Assembly (NCBI GenBank): GCA_016704425.1
Contig: JADJAC010000011.1
Location: 1,116,001-1,180,000 of the forward strand
From: Sphingomonadales bacterium
Lineage (GTDB): Bacteria > Pseudomonadota > Alphaproteobacteria > Sphingomonadales > Sphingomonadaceae
DNA length: 64,000 nt
Reading direction: 5' to 3'
This document shows, piece after piece, positions 33,332 through 42,137 of this stretch. The notes under the pieces are model-generated. The model saw nothing but the letters and a program-made list of their open reading frames with translations. It did no database searches and had not been told where the DNA came from. The position numbers and the translations under genes are program-made. Within the stretch, counting starts at the first letter, position 1, and every line of letters begins with the position of its first letter.

Positions 33332-33348
33332 ATGGGATGAATTCCCAT
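33332..33348. promoter_or_regulatory. operator-like inverted repeat upstream of the P450 gene
   Basis: ATGGGA-TGAAT-TCCCAT is a perfect 6-5-6 inverted repeat. It ends exactly where a consensus -35 box TTGACA (33348-33353) begins, 65 bp before the P450 start. A clear -10 is not seen at the expected place (33371-33376). The lack of a T-run argues against a terminator for the preceding permease gene. Confidence 0.5.
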
Positions 33349-33412
33349 TGACATGAATGTAAATAGTGGCAAAGTGCAACCGATTCCGAAAAGGAATGAG
33401 AGGAGCATTCTG

Positions 33413-34657
33413 ATGGCCACGGCATACAAGCTTGAGAGCAACGAAGTCGATCCGCTCGATGTCAGCCGGGCCGAACTTTATACCGAACACAAATGGCAGG
33501 AGCCGTTTCGTCGCTTGCGTGCGGAGGCCCCCGTTTATTGGTGCGCGAACAGCGAGTTTGGGCCGTATTGGTCTGTCTCCTCCTACAAGGCGATCCAGCA
33601 CGTAGAAGCACTGCCGGACATTTATTCTTCTTCCTGGGAACATGGCGGCATCACGATTGCGGATCGTGACCAATTCGAGGATCCCAAGATCGAAATGCCG
33701 ATGTTCATTGCGATGGATCGGCCAAAACACACAGAGCAGCGCCGCGTTGTATCGCCAGCCTTCACGCCGAGCGAAATGGTGCGCATGAGCGATGAAATTC
33801 GTCAGCGGACTGCTGAAACGCTGGACGCGCTCCCTTGGGGACAGCCGTTTGACTGGGTGGATCGCGTCTCAATCGAACTGACGACGGGCATGCTTGCCGT
33901 CCTGTTCGATTTTCCCTGGGCAGACCGGCGCAAGCTGACCGAATGGTCCGATTGGGCGGGTGACATTGAAATTGTGAAGGATCCGGCAAAGCGCGACCAG
34001 CGGCTTGAAAAGCTGTTCGAGATGGGCGGGTATTTCAAGAAGCTTTGGGATGAACGGGTCGACAAGGCCCCCACGCCCGATCTCATTTCGATGATGATTC
34101 ACTCCGAAGCCATGAAAGACATGAGCATGGGTGAATTCATGGGAAATCTTGTCCTGCTGATCGTGGGCGGCAATGATACCACCCGCAACACAATGTCCGG
34201 ACTGGCCTATTCGCTCAACAAATTTCCCGACCAACGTGCGATGCTGGAGGCTGATCCGTCACTCATTCCCAATGCGGTGAGCGAAATCATTCGCTGGCAG
34301 ACTCCTCTCGCTCACATGCGGCGGACGGCTCTTTCTGATACCGAACTGGAAGGCCACAAGATCAAGGCCGGCCAGAAGATCATCATGTGGTATATTTCGG
34401 CAAACCGGGACGAAAGCATTTTTCCTGATGCTGACAAGCTGGATATCAAGCGCGACAACGCGCGGCGTCACCTGTCGTTCGGCTACGGTATCCATCGCTG
34501 CGTCGGCGCCCGGCTTGCGGAGTTGCAGATCACGATCCTGCTCGAGGAGATGGGCAAGCGCCGAATGCGTGTGAATGTCCTCGAGGAGCCGGTCCGTGTC
34601 GCGCAGAGCTTTGTGAACGGTTATCGCAAGATGATGGTCCAGCTCGAAAAATACTGA
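33413..34657 (+). CDS. cytochrome P450, CYP153-like (alkane/fatty acid hydroxylase type)
   Basis: A 414-aa soluble class I P450. The I-helix oxygen motif GGNDTTR lies near residues 251-258, the ExxR pair as EIIR near 305, and the heme thiolate Cys363 in FGYGIHRCVGARLAE. The sequence around GGNDTTRNTMSG and the heme loop is of CYP153 type, whose members hydroxylate the terminal carbon of alkanes or fatty acids. The ATG at 33413 follows AGAGGAG at a good distance; an ATG at 33353 is in frame but overlaps the -35 box. No ferredoxin or reductase is adjacent. Confidence 0.9.
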   Translation: MATAYKLESNEVDPLDVSRAELYTEHKWQEPFRRLRAEAPVYWCANSEFGPYWSVSSYKAIQHVEALPDIYSSSWEHGGITIADRDQFEDPKIEMPMFIAMDRPKHTEQRRVVSPAFTPSEMVRMSDEIRQRTAETLDALPWGQPFDWVDRVSIELTTGMLAVLFDFPWADRRKLTEWSDWAGDIEIVKDPAKRDQRLEKLFEMGGYFKKLWDERVDKAPTPDLISMMIHSEAMKDMSMGEFMGNLVLLIVGGNDTTRNTMSGLAYSLNKFPDQRAMLEADPSLIPNAVSEIIRWQTPLAHMRRTALSDTELEGHKIKAGQKIIMWYISANRDESIFPDADKLDIKRDNARRHLSFGYGIHRCVGARLAELQITILLEEMGKRRMRVNVLEEPVRVAQSFVNGYRKMMVQLEKY

Positions 34658-34671
34658 TCTGGCCAATTGGA

Positions 34672-34694
34672 CGCGGGCAGGCTAACAGCCCGCG
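34672..34694 (+). terminator. GC-rich stem-loop between the P450 gene and hisZ
   Basis: CGCGGGC (34672-34678) pairs with GCCCGCG (34688-34694) over 7 bp around a 9-nt loop. It ends 2 bp before the hisZ ATG. There is no T-tract, so it may instead limit access to the hisZ start, or be chance in GC-rich DNA. Confidence 0.3.
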
Positions 34695-34696
34695 CC

Positions 34697-35806
34697 ATGA
34701 TCAACGGATTGCTGCCAGAAGGATTGCGTGACCGCCTGCCACCCGAGGCAGAGGCGGCGGCTTCGATATTGCGAGCTGTGCTCGATTGCGTGGCTGCGCA
34801 TGGGTATGGCCGCGTTGCGCCGCCTCTTGTCGAGTTCGAAGAAGAACTTGTCGGACGATTGAAGTCGGCACGTTCGAAAGATCTGTTGCGCTTCGTCGAC
34901 CCCGTATCGCAGCAGACACTGGCGTTTCGCCCTGACATTACTGCCCAAGTGGGTCGTATTGCGACCACGCGTCTGGCTGCGGCGGCGCGGCCGCTTCGGA
35001 TAAGCTATGGCGGACCGGTTCTAAAATTGAAGGCCACCCAGTTGCGCCCCGAGCGGGAACTGATCCAGGCGGGTGCTGAACTTGTCGGCTCTGATTCCGT
35101 CGCGGCAGTGGTCGAAGTGATCGGCATCGCGATCGAAGCCCTTCAGGCGTGTGGTGTAAAGTCGATCACGCTTGACCTGACCTTGCCTGATCTTGTGTAT
35201 ATCCTTTCGGCTGGTCCATTGCCGATGGATTCTGCAAAGCTCGAGCCCGTGAAGGCTGCGCTGGATGCCAAGGATGTTGGCAGTTTGGTGTTGGCCGGAG
35301 GCGCTGCTTTTTTGCCGCTTGTTACTGCTGCCGGTCCGGTCGGTTCTGCGATTTCCGCATTGCGAGCCATGGGTCTTGGCGATGACTTGGAAGCGCGTTT
35401 CACGGCACTCGAGGCGATAGCTGCAGCGGTTGGTGACGGAGTCCGCGTGACACTCGATCCGACCGAGCGGCACGGCTTCGAATATCAAAGCTGGGTCGGG
35501 TTCTCGCTCTTTGCGGAAGGGCTGGCCGGCGAAGCCGGACGTGGTGGAAGCTATACGATCCTGCATGCCGACGGACGGGAGGAGGCGGCAGTAGGCTTCT
35601 CGCTGTTCCTCGATCCGCTTGTCGATGCTGGGCTCATGCAGATGAGCACAAGACGGGTCTTCATACCGCTTGGCTCGCCGCCCGAGATCGCAGCCGACTT
35701 GCGGCGCCAAGGCTGGGTGACTGTAGCTGCCATTTGTCCCGGGTGCGATGCTGTCGCGCTCGGCTGCACGCACCGGCTGGAATCCGGAGAGCCGCGCGCT
35801 TTATAG
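34697..35806 (+). CDS. hisZ: ATP phosphoribosyltransferase regulatory subunit
   Basis: A 369-aa class II aminoacyl-tRNA synthetase-like protein that forms a complex with short-form HisG and controls the first step of histidine synthesis. Motif 2-like DPVSQQTLAFRPDITAQVGRI (two adjoining segments near residues 70-90) and the histidyl-tRNA synthetase-like core are present, while HisS motif 3 and the anticodon domain are missing or altered. The ATG at 34697 gives MINGLLPEGLRDRLPPEA, the family start. hisG is not in the window. The stop overlaps the convergent esterase gene by 6 bp; purA follows farther on, a common sphingomonad order. Confidence 0.9.
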   Translation: MINGLLPEGLRDRLPPEAEAAASILRAVLDCVAAHGYGRVAPPLVEFEEELVGRLKSARSKDLLRFVDPVSQQTLAFRPDITAQVGRIATTRLAAAARPLRISYGGPVLKLKATQLRPERELIQAGAELVGSDSVAAVVEVIGIAIEALQACGVKSITLDLTLPDLVYILSAGPLPMDSAKLEPVKAALDAKDVGSLVLAGGAAFLPLVTAAGPVGSAISALRAMGLGDDLEARFTALEAIAAAVGDGVRVTLDPTERHGFEYQSWVGFSLFAEGLAGEAGRGGSYTILHADGREEAAVGFSLFLDPLVDAGLMQMSTRRVFIPLGSPPEIAADLRRQGWVTVAAICPGCDAVALGCTHRLESGEPRAL

Positions 35807-36802
35807 AATTCTCTCGATGAATGCGTCGACAAGGCGAGTGGCTGGATCGCCATCCACGCCCATCTCGCGGTTCAGCTTCATATGAGTGGTGTCGCTTATT
35901 GGAACTGCGCTGACCAAGCTTCCGGCCCTTTTGAGTGCTTCGGCCAGCGCATTGGACTGACTGCCGGAATCGGCGCGCGCTTTATCGAAAAGAATCAACC
36001 AGTTGGAAACATTCGGTGTCGCGGCATGCGCCAATGGAGACAGGCGAAATTGCGTTTCCTTGTCGGTTGTAAACGCATCACGGTACATTTTGCCGAGCAT
36101 CGGACCGGCGCGCTCCATCTGGCGGGGTACGTCATAGCCTGCACCGTCAAGCAGGATGGTTCCCCGAATAGCCACCATCGGGACGTCTGCAGTCTCGAAA
36201 TATCGAGGATCGGTGGAAACAAGTGCTGCAAGGTGCGCACCTGCACTGTGGCCCATCAGGATGATGCTATCCGGATCGAAGCCGAGCTTGCCTGCTCGGG
36301 CACGCAACGCGGCCAAGGCTGCAGCAACATCGGTGGCTTGTCCGGCTGGATTGGTTTCGGGAGCAAGGCGATAGTTGAGGGAAGCAAAGGCAAAGCCTTT
36401 TTCATTAAAATGGCTGGCCTTGCTTCCTGTGCTCATTGTCTTGTCGCCGATTGACCAGCCTCCTCCGTGGATGAACACAACCAGCGTCGGGCGTCCGCCG
36501 GATGGTGTCGGATAGAAATCGAATGCCTGCCTTTCGGCGCTGCCATAAGAATAACTCTTGCCACCGGACGCTTCGATAGCCTGCGGTTCACTGTTGCGGC
36601 GCATCTCAAGTAACGACTGGAGGCAGGGCTTCGACAGGGATTGATATTTCTCCCGCAGACACTTGCGGATGACACTTCGATCACGCGTCATGCCACACAG
36701 TTTCTTGATCTCCATCCTGCACGATGGCTCGAGCTCGGCGGGCAGTCGCGCAGACAGGCCAATGCTTGCCATCGTGAGGCTCGCAACGAGAAGTTTTTTC
36801 AT
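35801..36802 (-). CDS. secreted alpha/beta hydrolase (carboxylesterase-like)
   Basis: A 333-aa hydrolase with a short signal peptide (MKKLLVASLTMASIGLSARLPA, split after about residue 20). The oxyanion-hole motif HGGGWS is near residue 113 and the nucleophile GHSAGAHLAALVS near 186, typical of hormone-sensitive-lipase-like esterases. Between the signal and the catalytic domain are about 70 residues with several Cys (CRMEIKKLC, CLREKYQSLSKPC) that may form disulfides in the periplasm. It lies between hisZ and purA on the opposite strand. Substrate unknown. Confidence 0.85.
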   Translation of the reverse strand: MKKLLVASLTMASIGLSARLPAELEPSCRMEIKKLCGMTRDRSVIRKCLREKYQSLSKPCLQSLLEMRRNSEPQAIEASGGKSYSYGSAERQAFDFYPTPSGGRPTLVVFIHGGGWSIGDKTMSTGSKASHFNEKGFAFASLNYRLAPETNPAGQATDVAAALAALRARAGKLGFDPDSIILMGHSAGAHLAALVSTDPRYFETADVPMVAIRGTILLDGAGYDVPRQMERAGPMLGKMYRDAFTTDKETQFRLSPLAHAATPNVSNWLILFDKARADSGSQSNALAEALKRAGSLVSAVPISDTTHMKLNREMGVDGDPATRLVDAFIERIL

Positions 36803-36830
36803 GTTCTACACCTTGAATGACGCATACGGG

Positions 36831-36845
36831 TGGACCTTGGGTCCA
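36831..36845. promoter_or_regulatory. palindrome in the esterase/purA divergent spacer
   Basis: TGGACC-TTG-GGTCCA is a perfect 6-3-6 inverted repeat centred between the two divergent starts (36802 and 36896). It could be an operator for either gene or a hairpin in the purA leader. No matching copy was noticed at other purine genes because none is in the window. Confidence 0.35.
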
Positions 36846-36895
36846 ATAGCCAATACGGGCATCCGCGCGAATCCCTTCGGAACTGGAGCAGAAGA

Positions 36896-38182
36896 GTGGC
36901 AAATGTCACCGTCATTGGCGCGCAATGGGGCGATGAAGGCAAGGGCAAGATCGTTGATTGGCTTGCAGAGCGAGCGGATGTCGTCGTGCGTTTTCAGGGC
37001 GGCCACAATGCCGGGCACACGCTTGTTGTTGGCAACGAGACCTACAAGCTTTCGCTGCTGCCGTCCGGGATCGTGCGCGGGACTCTGTCTGTTATTGGCA
37101 ACGGCGTTGTTCTCGATCCCTGGCACTTCCGCGACGAAGTGGCAAAGCTGGCCGGGCAGGGTGTAACGATCACACCTGACAACCTGCACATTGCTGAAAA
37201 CTGCCCGCTGATCCTGCCGTTTCATCGTGACCTTGACGGTCTTCGTGAAGACGCGAGCGAATTCAAGATTGGCACCACGCGCCGCGGTATTGGGCCTGCC
37301 TATGAAGACAAGGTCGGCAGGCGGGCCATTCGGGTTTGCGATCTGGCTCATCTGGAGGACCTCGACCCGCAGATTGACCGGCTGTGCGCGCATCATGATG
37401 CGTTGCGTGCCGGGTTCGACCAGCCGCCGATCGATCGCGCCCGCCTGAAAAATGACCTCGCCGAGATTGCGCCCCATATTCTGCCTTATGCAAAGCCCGT
37501 CTGGCTTTCGCTTGGCGAAGCGCGGCGCGCAGGCAAGCGTATCCTGTTCGAAGGCGCGCAGGGCATGCTGCTGGATGTCGATCATGGCACTTATCCGTTT
37601 GTCACATCGTCAAACACGGTCGCCGGCACAGCCTCAAGTGGTTCGGGCCTAGGGCCAAGCGGCGTCGGTTTTGTTCTTGGCATTGTGAAGGCATACACAA
37701 CGCGGGTTGGCTCTGGCCCGTTCCCGACCGAGCAGGATAATGAGATTGGTGAATTCCTGGGAACTCGGGGTCATGAATTCGGAGTCGTAACCGGACGCAA
37801 ACGCCGCTGCGGCTGGTTCGATGCCGTGCTTGTGCGGCAGTCCGCCGCCGTGAGCGGCATCACCGGCATTGCGCTGACCAAGCTCGACATTCTTGACGGG
37901 CTGGAGGAGATCAAGATCTGCGTTGGATATACGCTCGACGGCAAGCATTATGATTACTTGCCGCCACATGCTGCCGATCAGGCCCGGGTTGAGCCGATCT
38001 ACGAATCCATTGAGGGTTGGAGCGAGACGACAGCAGGCGCGAGAAGCTGGGCTCAGCTTCCGGCGCAGGCAATCAAATATATTCGCCGGATCGAGGAATT
38101 GATCCAATGCCCGGTGACGCTGGTTTCGACATCACCACAACGCGACGATACGATTCTGGTCCGCGATCCGTTCGAGGATTGA
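36896..38182 (+). CDS. purA: adenylosuccinate synthetase
   Basis: GTP-dependent enzyme joining IMP and aspartate in the first step from IMP to AMP. The 428-aa chain shows the P-loop-like GAQWGDEGKGKIVDWL near residues 8-23, the GHNAGHT switch near 40 and TRVGSGPFPTE. The GTG at 36896 was chosen because GGAG stands 7 bp upstream and VANVTVIGAQWGDEGKGK is the family opening; the frame is open upstream without similarity. Confidence 0.97.
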   Translation: MANVTVIGAQWGDEGKGKIVDWLAERADVVVRFQGGHNAGHTLVVGNETYKLSLLPSGIVRGTLSVIGNGVVLDPWHFRDEVAKLAGQGVTITPDNLHIAENCPLILPFHRDLDGLREDASEFKIGTTRRGIGPAYEDKVGRRAIRVCDLAHLEDLDPQIDRLCAHHDALRAGFDQPPIDRARLKNDLAEIAPHILPYAKPVWLSLGEARRAGKRILFEGAQGMLLDVDHGTYPFVTSSNTVAGTASSGSGLGPSGVGFVLGIVKAYTTRVGSGPFPTEQDNEIGEFLGTRGHEFGVVTGRKRRCGWFDAVLVRQSAAVSGITGIALTKLDILDGLEEIKICVGYTLDGKHYDYLPPHAADQARVEPIYESIEGWSETTAGARSWAQLPAQAIKYIRRIEELIQCPVTLVSTSPQRDDTILVRDPFED

Positions 38183-38208
38183 TTGCGGTCGCGGACCTGC
38201 TGCAATCG

Positions 38209-38805
38209 TCAGCCGTGGTTGGAATGCCGCTCTGCGCGCATCTTTTCATGCGCGGCCTTCCGTTCCTCGGGTGAAATCGTGCCATCCTTGTTGGTATCGA
38301 CCTTGTCGAAATGAGCCAAGGGTTTCGCCAGTGCCTCTGCAAGCGACACGCGCCCATCCTTGTCGGCATCGGCACGTTCAAACATCCCGCCGCCGTGGTG
38401 GCGCATCATCATGCCCATGCCGGAGCGGTGTGAGGCGTCATGTTTCATGGCCATGCCCGCTGGGGCCTCTTCGTGCTTTTCGTGGCTCATTGCCATGGGT
38501 TCTGAGTGCTGCGCATCGAATTCGGCCCTGCTGATCGAGCCGTCACCATTGGTATCCATCTTCTTGAAGTGTTCGTCGCGCATATCCTTCGTCATTTTGG
38601 TTCGCGCGGCGTCCGCTTCGGCTTTCATGATATAGCCGTCGCCATCGCTGTCGACCTTGGTGAAATGCTCCTTGACCATCTTCTCGACATCAGCCCGGCT
38701 GATTGGTCCCGACATTTGCTTGTGCATCTCATTTGCGCCAACCGCCAAAGCCGGAACGGCAATCACAACGCTGCAAAGTGCGGCCAATAGAATCTTCCGG
38801 TTCAT
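38209..38805 (-). CDS. secreted EF-hand calcium-binding protein with Met/His-rich linker
   Basis: A 198-aa exported protein with a signal peptide cleaved after about residue 21 (VPALA). Four EF-hand loops of the DxDxDG type lie at residues 52-63, 84-95, 146-157 and 170-181. Between loops 2 and 3 (residues 100-141) is an unusual linker with nine Met and seven His, a composition seen in copper- and silver-binding periplasmic proteins. It probably binds calcium and perhaps a soft metal in the periplasm. It is convergent with purA and stands alone. Confidence 0.85.
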   Translation of the reverse strand: MNRKILLAALCSVVIAVPALAVGANEMHKQMSGPISRADVEKMVKEHFTKVDSDGDGYIMKAEADAARTKMTKDMRDEHFKKMDTNGDGSISRAEFDAQHSEPMAMSHEKHEEAPAGMAMKHDASHRSGMGMMMRHHGGGMFERADADKDGRVSLAEALAKPLAHFDKVDTNKDGTISPEERKAAHEKMRAERHSNHG

Positions 38806-38887
38806 GCCAATACTCCTTCAGCGAAGCCATCCGTTAGCCGGTGATGCCAAAGTGCCAATTTACTGGCCATGAACGGTTGGGATCGCA

Positions 38888-39322
38888 TTATCGCGGGTAT
38901 TTCATGTCCATAAATTGGAGCGACGACCGCAGCAGCTCGACAAGTGCGGCTTTATCCACGTCAGCCAGGGAGCGAACGTAAAGGCAGCCCTTGCCAGTCT
39001 TGTATTTGCCGAGTCGATCCATGATTTCGGCGTAGTTCTCGAAGCCGCCGTTGATGTAAAAGACGGTATTTCCCTTCCTTGGTGAGAAGGCCAGCCTTGG
39101 CATTTCGCCTTCCCGACCGCTTTCGTACCGGTAGTGATACTGGCCAAACCCGATGATGCTTGGCCCCCACATGCGTGGTGGACTACCCGACATTTCCGTC
39201 AGCCACGCGACGATTTCCCGCGCTTCGTCTCGCTGTCGTGCGTTTTCCACGCGCTCAATGAAGGCCTCCGGCGAGTCGGCCGTTTCCCTGGTCTTCAAAT
39301 CTGGCATTTGAGTCAATCTCAT
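38888..39322 (-). CDS. DUF1801 (YdhG-like) protein
   Basis: A 144-aa DUF1801-domain protein. The family pattern MWGPSIIGFGQYHYRYESGREG lies near the middle (two adjoining parts) and the tail YKTGKGCLYVRSLADVD is typical. Function unknown; the fold is related to proteins that bind small ligands or iron chaperones such as Fra/YdhG. Start is uncertain between ATG 39322 and ATG 39307, neither with a strong ribosome binding site. It is divergent from argG. Confidence 0.8.
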   Translation of the reverse strand: MRLTQMPDLKTRETADSPEAFIERVENARQRDEAREIVAWLTEMSGSPPRMWGPSIIGFGQYHYRYESGREGEMPRLAFSPRKGNTVFYINGGFENYAEIMDRLGKYKTGKGCLYVRSLADVDKAALVELLRSSLQFMDMKYPR

Positions 39323-39391
39323 AAGGTTGAAATACGGACGAATAGCGAATAGGCGCTCTCGCGCAAACTAGCCCTCAAGATTTGGGAAGCC

Positions 39392-40609
39392 ATGTCCGAC
39401 AAGATCAACCGCGTCGTCCTCGCCTATTCGGGCGGTCTCGATACCAGCGTCATCCTCAAATGGCTTCAGCAGACCTACAATTGCGAAGTCGTGACATTCA
39501 CCGCTGACCTTGGCCAGGGCGAAGAGATTGAGCCTGCCCGGCAGAAAGCGCGGTTGGCAGGCGTAAGGAAAGAGCATATCTTCATCGAAGACCTGCGCGA
39601 GGAATTCACGCGTGACTTCGTCTTCCCGATGATGCGCGCCAATGCGCTGTATGAAGGGCTCTACCTGCTCGGAACATCGATTGCGCGTCCGCTGATTGCC
39701 AAACGTCAGATAGAGATTGCCAAAATGGTCGATGCAGATGCAGTCAGTCATGGCGCGACCGGCAAAGGTAATGACCAGGTCCGCTTCGAGCTTGGCTATT
39801 ATGGCCTGAACCCCGATATCAAGGTGATCGCACCGTGGCGCGAATGGGAGCTGACCAGTCGCACGGCGCTGATCGAATTTGCCGAAAAGCATCAGATTCC
39901 GGTGCCGAAGGACAAGCGAGGCGAAAGCCCGTTTTCGACAGATGCGAACCTTCTTCACACATCGTCGGAGGGCAAGGTGCTCGAAGACCCCTGGGAGGAA
40001 GTGCCCGATTATGTATACTCGCGCACCAATAACCCGGAAGACGCGCCGGATAGGCCGGAAATCATAACGGTCGATTTCGAGCGGGGGGACGCGGTGGCGA
40101 TCAATGGCGAGGGCATGTCACCTGCTACGCTGCTCGCCAAGCTCAACGACTATGGCAAGACTCACGGGATCGGGCGTCTCGATCTGGTTGAGAATCGCTT
40201 CGTCGGGATGAAATCGCGCGGCATGTATGAAACACCCGGAGGCACGATCCTTCATTTGGCGCATCGCGGAATCGAGCAGATCACGCTTGACCGCGGCGCG
40301 GCGCACTTGAAGGACGAACTTGCGCCGCGCTACGCCGAACTGATCTACAACGGCTTCTGGTTCTCGCCGGAGCGGGAAATGCTCCAGGCGGCGATCGATC
40401 ATTCGCAGGCAAATGTCTCGGGCACTGTTCGATTGAAGCTTTACAAGGGCAGCGTGAACGTGATCGGGCGGAGGTCTCCCAATTCGCTCTATTCAGAAAA
40501 GATCGTGACGTTCGAGGATGACGCGGGCGCATATGACCAGCGCGATGCTGCCGGTTTTATCAAGCTCAATGCGCTGCGGCTCCGTCTGCTTGGGCGCCGG
40601 GGGCGTTGA
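39392..40609 (+). CDS. argG: argininosuccinate synthase
   Basis: ATP-dependent ligase joining citrulline and aspartate in arginine synthesis. The 405-aa chain has the PP-loop AYSGGLDTSVILKWL (residues 10-24), the GATGKGNDQVRFELG segment and the SPFSTDANLLHTSSEG stretch. Length and order are normal. The last 44 bp overlap the 3' end of the convergent glycosyltransferase gene, a long tail-to-tail overlap. No ArgR-like site was recognised in the 69-bp upstream spacer. Confidence 0.97.
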   Translation: MSDKINRVVLAYSGGLDTSVILKWLQQTYNCEVVTFTADLGQGEEIEPARQKARLAGVRKEHIFIEDLREEFTRDFVFPMMRANALYEGLYLLGTSIARPLIAKRQIEIAKMVDADAVSHGATGKGNDQVRFELGYYGLNPDIKVIAPWREWELTSRTALIEFAEKHQIPVPKDKRGESPFSTDANLLHTSSEGKVLEDPWEEVPDYVYSRTNNPEDAPDRPEIITVDFERGDAVAINGEGMSPATLLAKLNDYGKTHGIGRLDLVENRFVGMKSRGMYETPGGTILHLAHRGIEQITLDRGAAHLKDELAPRYAELIYNGFWFSPEREMLQAAIDHSQANVSGTVRLKLYKGSVNVIGRRSPNSLYSEKIVTFEDDAGAYDQRDAAGFIKLNALRLRLLGRRGR

Positions 40610-42137
40610 CGCGGTATCGCTGAACGATGAGCGGTGCAAAATGATCATCCTTTTCAACAATCGCTTGCGTGCCGAAGGCTTTCGCAAGCTCTGAATCGGG
40701 ATCGAACAGCCATGCAAAGCGGCTGACAACCCAGACCGACTCGACACCGCGCCTCCTTGCGTCTTTCACCAGTTTCCGCGCGGACTCAGGCGTGAGAGCA
40801 ACCACTGCGGCTGTTCCCGAAGGATGAGGGCCATCCTGAAATTTTGCCGGGAAGCCAAACGGGAGCGGCTGTGTCCTTGTGCGCTTGGAAAGTTCAGGAC
40901 TGGCAAGTTGTAGCGGGAGAACAAGCTCGTTGGGGAGCAGCCAGACCTCATCCGTCGGCGCCAGGCGCTTGGCCAACGCCGCGCCAAGTTCGCCCCATCG
41001 TTCCTCGGGAGCTCGAGATACCAGTTGCCAGCTCGAAATCAGCAAGCCGATAGCTATACACGCAGTTGCCGTAACGGGAAGAAGCTTGCGCGAGGAGAGT
41101 CCAATGGGGAGGCTCGCGAGCAGGACAATCGGAACGGCTGCGGGCGCCAAGGTGCGCCCCAAAAAGACCGGACTCACGGTCATCGACAGGATGATCTCGA
41201 GAAGGGCGGGAACGACTGCGCAAACAAAAAGGGACATGCCGAAAATTCGCATTTTCCGGTTGTGGAGGGAGATGATCAGGCCACAGAAGGCCAAAAGGAA
41301 AAGGCCGATGCCGAACACGCCCGGCGCGGCAACAGCCTGCAGATATTCAGCCCCGGCGCTTTCGAGCCGGAATACGAGCCAGGTTCCCCGGGCCCAGTTC
41401 TCTTGTTGCTGAAGAAGTATGGCAAAGCTGGGCAGCCACAGCGCACCCGCAACGCAGTGCGCGCCCAAAAAGGTTAGGACGCGCTGTCGCGTTGCTCCGC
41501 AGGATATCAATGCAAGGGCGAGGCTTGAGAAGAGAGCAAAGGCCTGAAGAGCGCCAAGCGTGTGCAGCCAGAGGACTCCCTCAAGCGAAAGCACATAGCC
41601 CAGCCACAGGCCCCAATCGCGTGTATCGTCGTTGTTGTCTTGCCACTTCTGGATAATGCGGAATGCGAAGAGCAGTGCGGCCGCAAAGGCCAGAATTAAG
41701 AGCGCGTAAGGTCGTGCCTGCCGCGCTGCCTCAACAATCGGCGGAGAGACTGCTGCCAGGGAGAGGGCTGCAAGCCATGCGCTGTGATTCATGCCCCCGT
41801 GCGGCATCGAACGCGCCGTCTGACCGACAATGACAAGAGTGGCCATTGAAGCGATGAGCGAAAGCGAACGCAAAGCCAATGCACCATCATCGAAGAGACT
41901 GCGCCAAAGCTTCAGCGCCGAATAATAGAATGGGGGATGCGTTTCATAGCTGATGACGCCTGCGATCAGGCTGCCCCAGGTCTGGCCCGAAAACCAGTGG
42001 CTCCAGGATTCATCAAGCCAGAGTGGTTTCTCCCGAAGATGTACGATCCGCAGGGCAATGGCGCCGACGAGGAGTGCCAGCGCGAAAACCCGGATCAGCT
42101 GATCATTGCGGCTCTGTGTTGGCACCTGCTCGTCCAT
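40566..42137 (-). CDS. polytopic glycosyltransferase, GT39/ArnT-like (GT-C fold)
   Basis: A 523-aa membrane protein with about ten to twelve hydrophobic segments and a C-terminal soluble part (after about residue 390). The first outer loop has the GT-C acidic pair LWLDESWSHWF (near residues 39-49) and the following ETHPPFYYSALKLW motif, as in protein mannosyltransferases and ArnT. Such enzymes use polyprenyl-phosphate sugars on the periplasmic side. The start overlaps the GT87-like gene by 35 bp, so the genes from the GT2 to this one appear to form a leftward operon. Confidence 0.82.
   Translation of the reverse strand: MDEQVPTQSRNDQLIRVFALALLVGAIALRIVHLREKPLWLDESWSHWFSGQTWGSLIAGVISYETHPPFYYSALKLWRSLFDDGALALRSLSLIASMATLVIVGQTARSMPHGGMNHSAWLAALSLAAVSPPIVEAARQARPYALLILAFAAALLFAFRIIQKWQDNNDDTRDWGLWLGYVLSLEGVLWLHTLGALQAFALFSSLALALISCGATRQRVLTFLGAHCVAGALWLPSFAILLQQQENWARGTWLVFRLESAGAEYLQAVAAPGVFGIGLFLLAFCGLIISLHNRKMRIFGMSLFVCAVVPALLEIILSMTVSPVFLGRTLAPAAVPIVLLASLPIGLSSRKLLPVTATACIAIGLLISSWQLVSRAPEERWGELGAALAKRLAPTDEVWLLPNELVLPLQLASPELSKRTRTQPLPFGFPAKFQDGPHPSGTAAVVALTPESARKLVKDARRRGVESVWVVSRFAWLFDPDSELAKAFGTQAIVEKDDHFAPLIVQRYRVNAPGAQADGAAAH

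Noticed and set aside
34697..35806. Histidyl-tRNA synthetase
   Set aside because: The chain is only 369 aa and lacks the anticodon-binding domain and HisS signature motifs, which fits HisZ.
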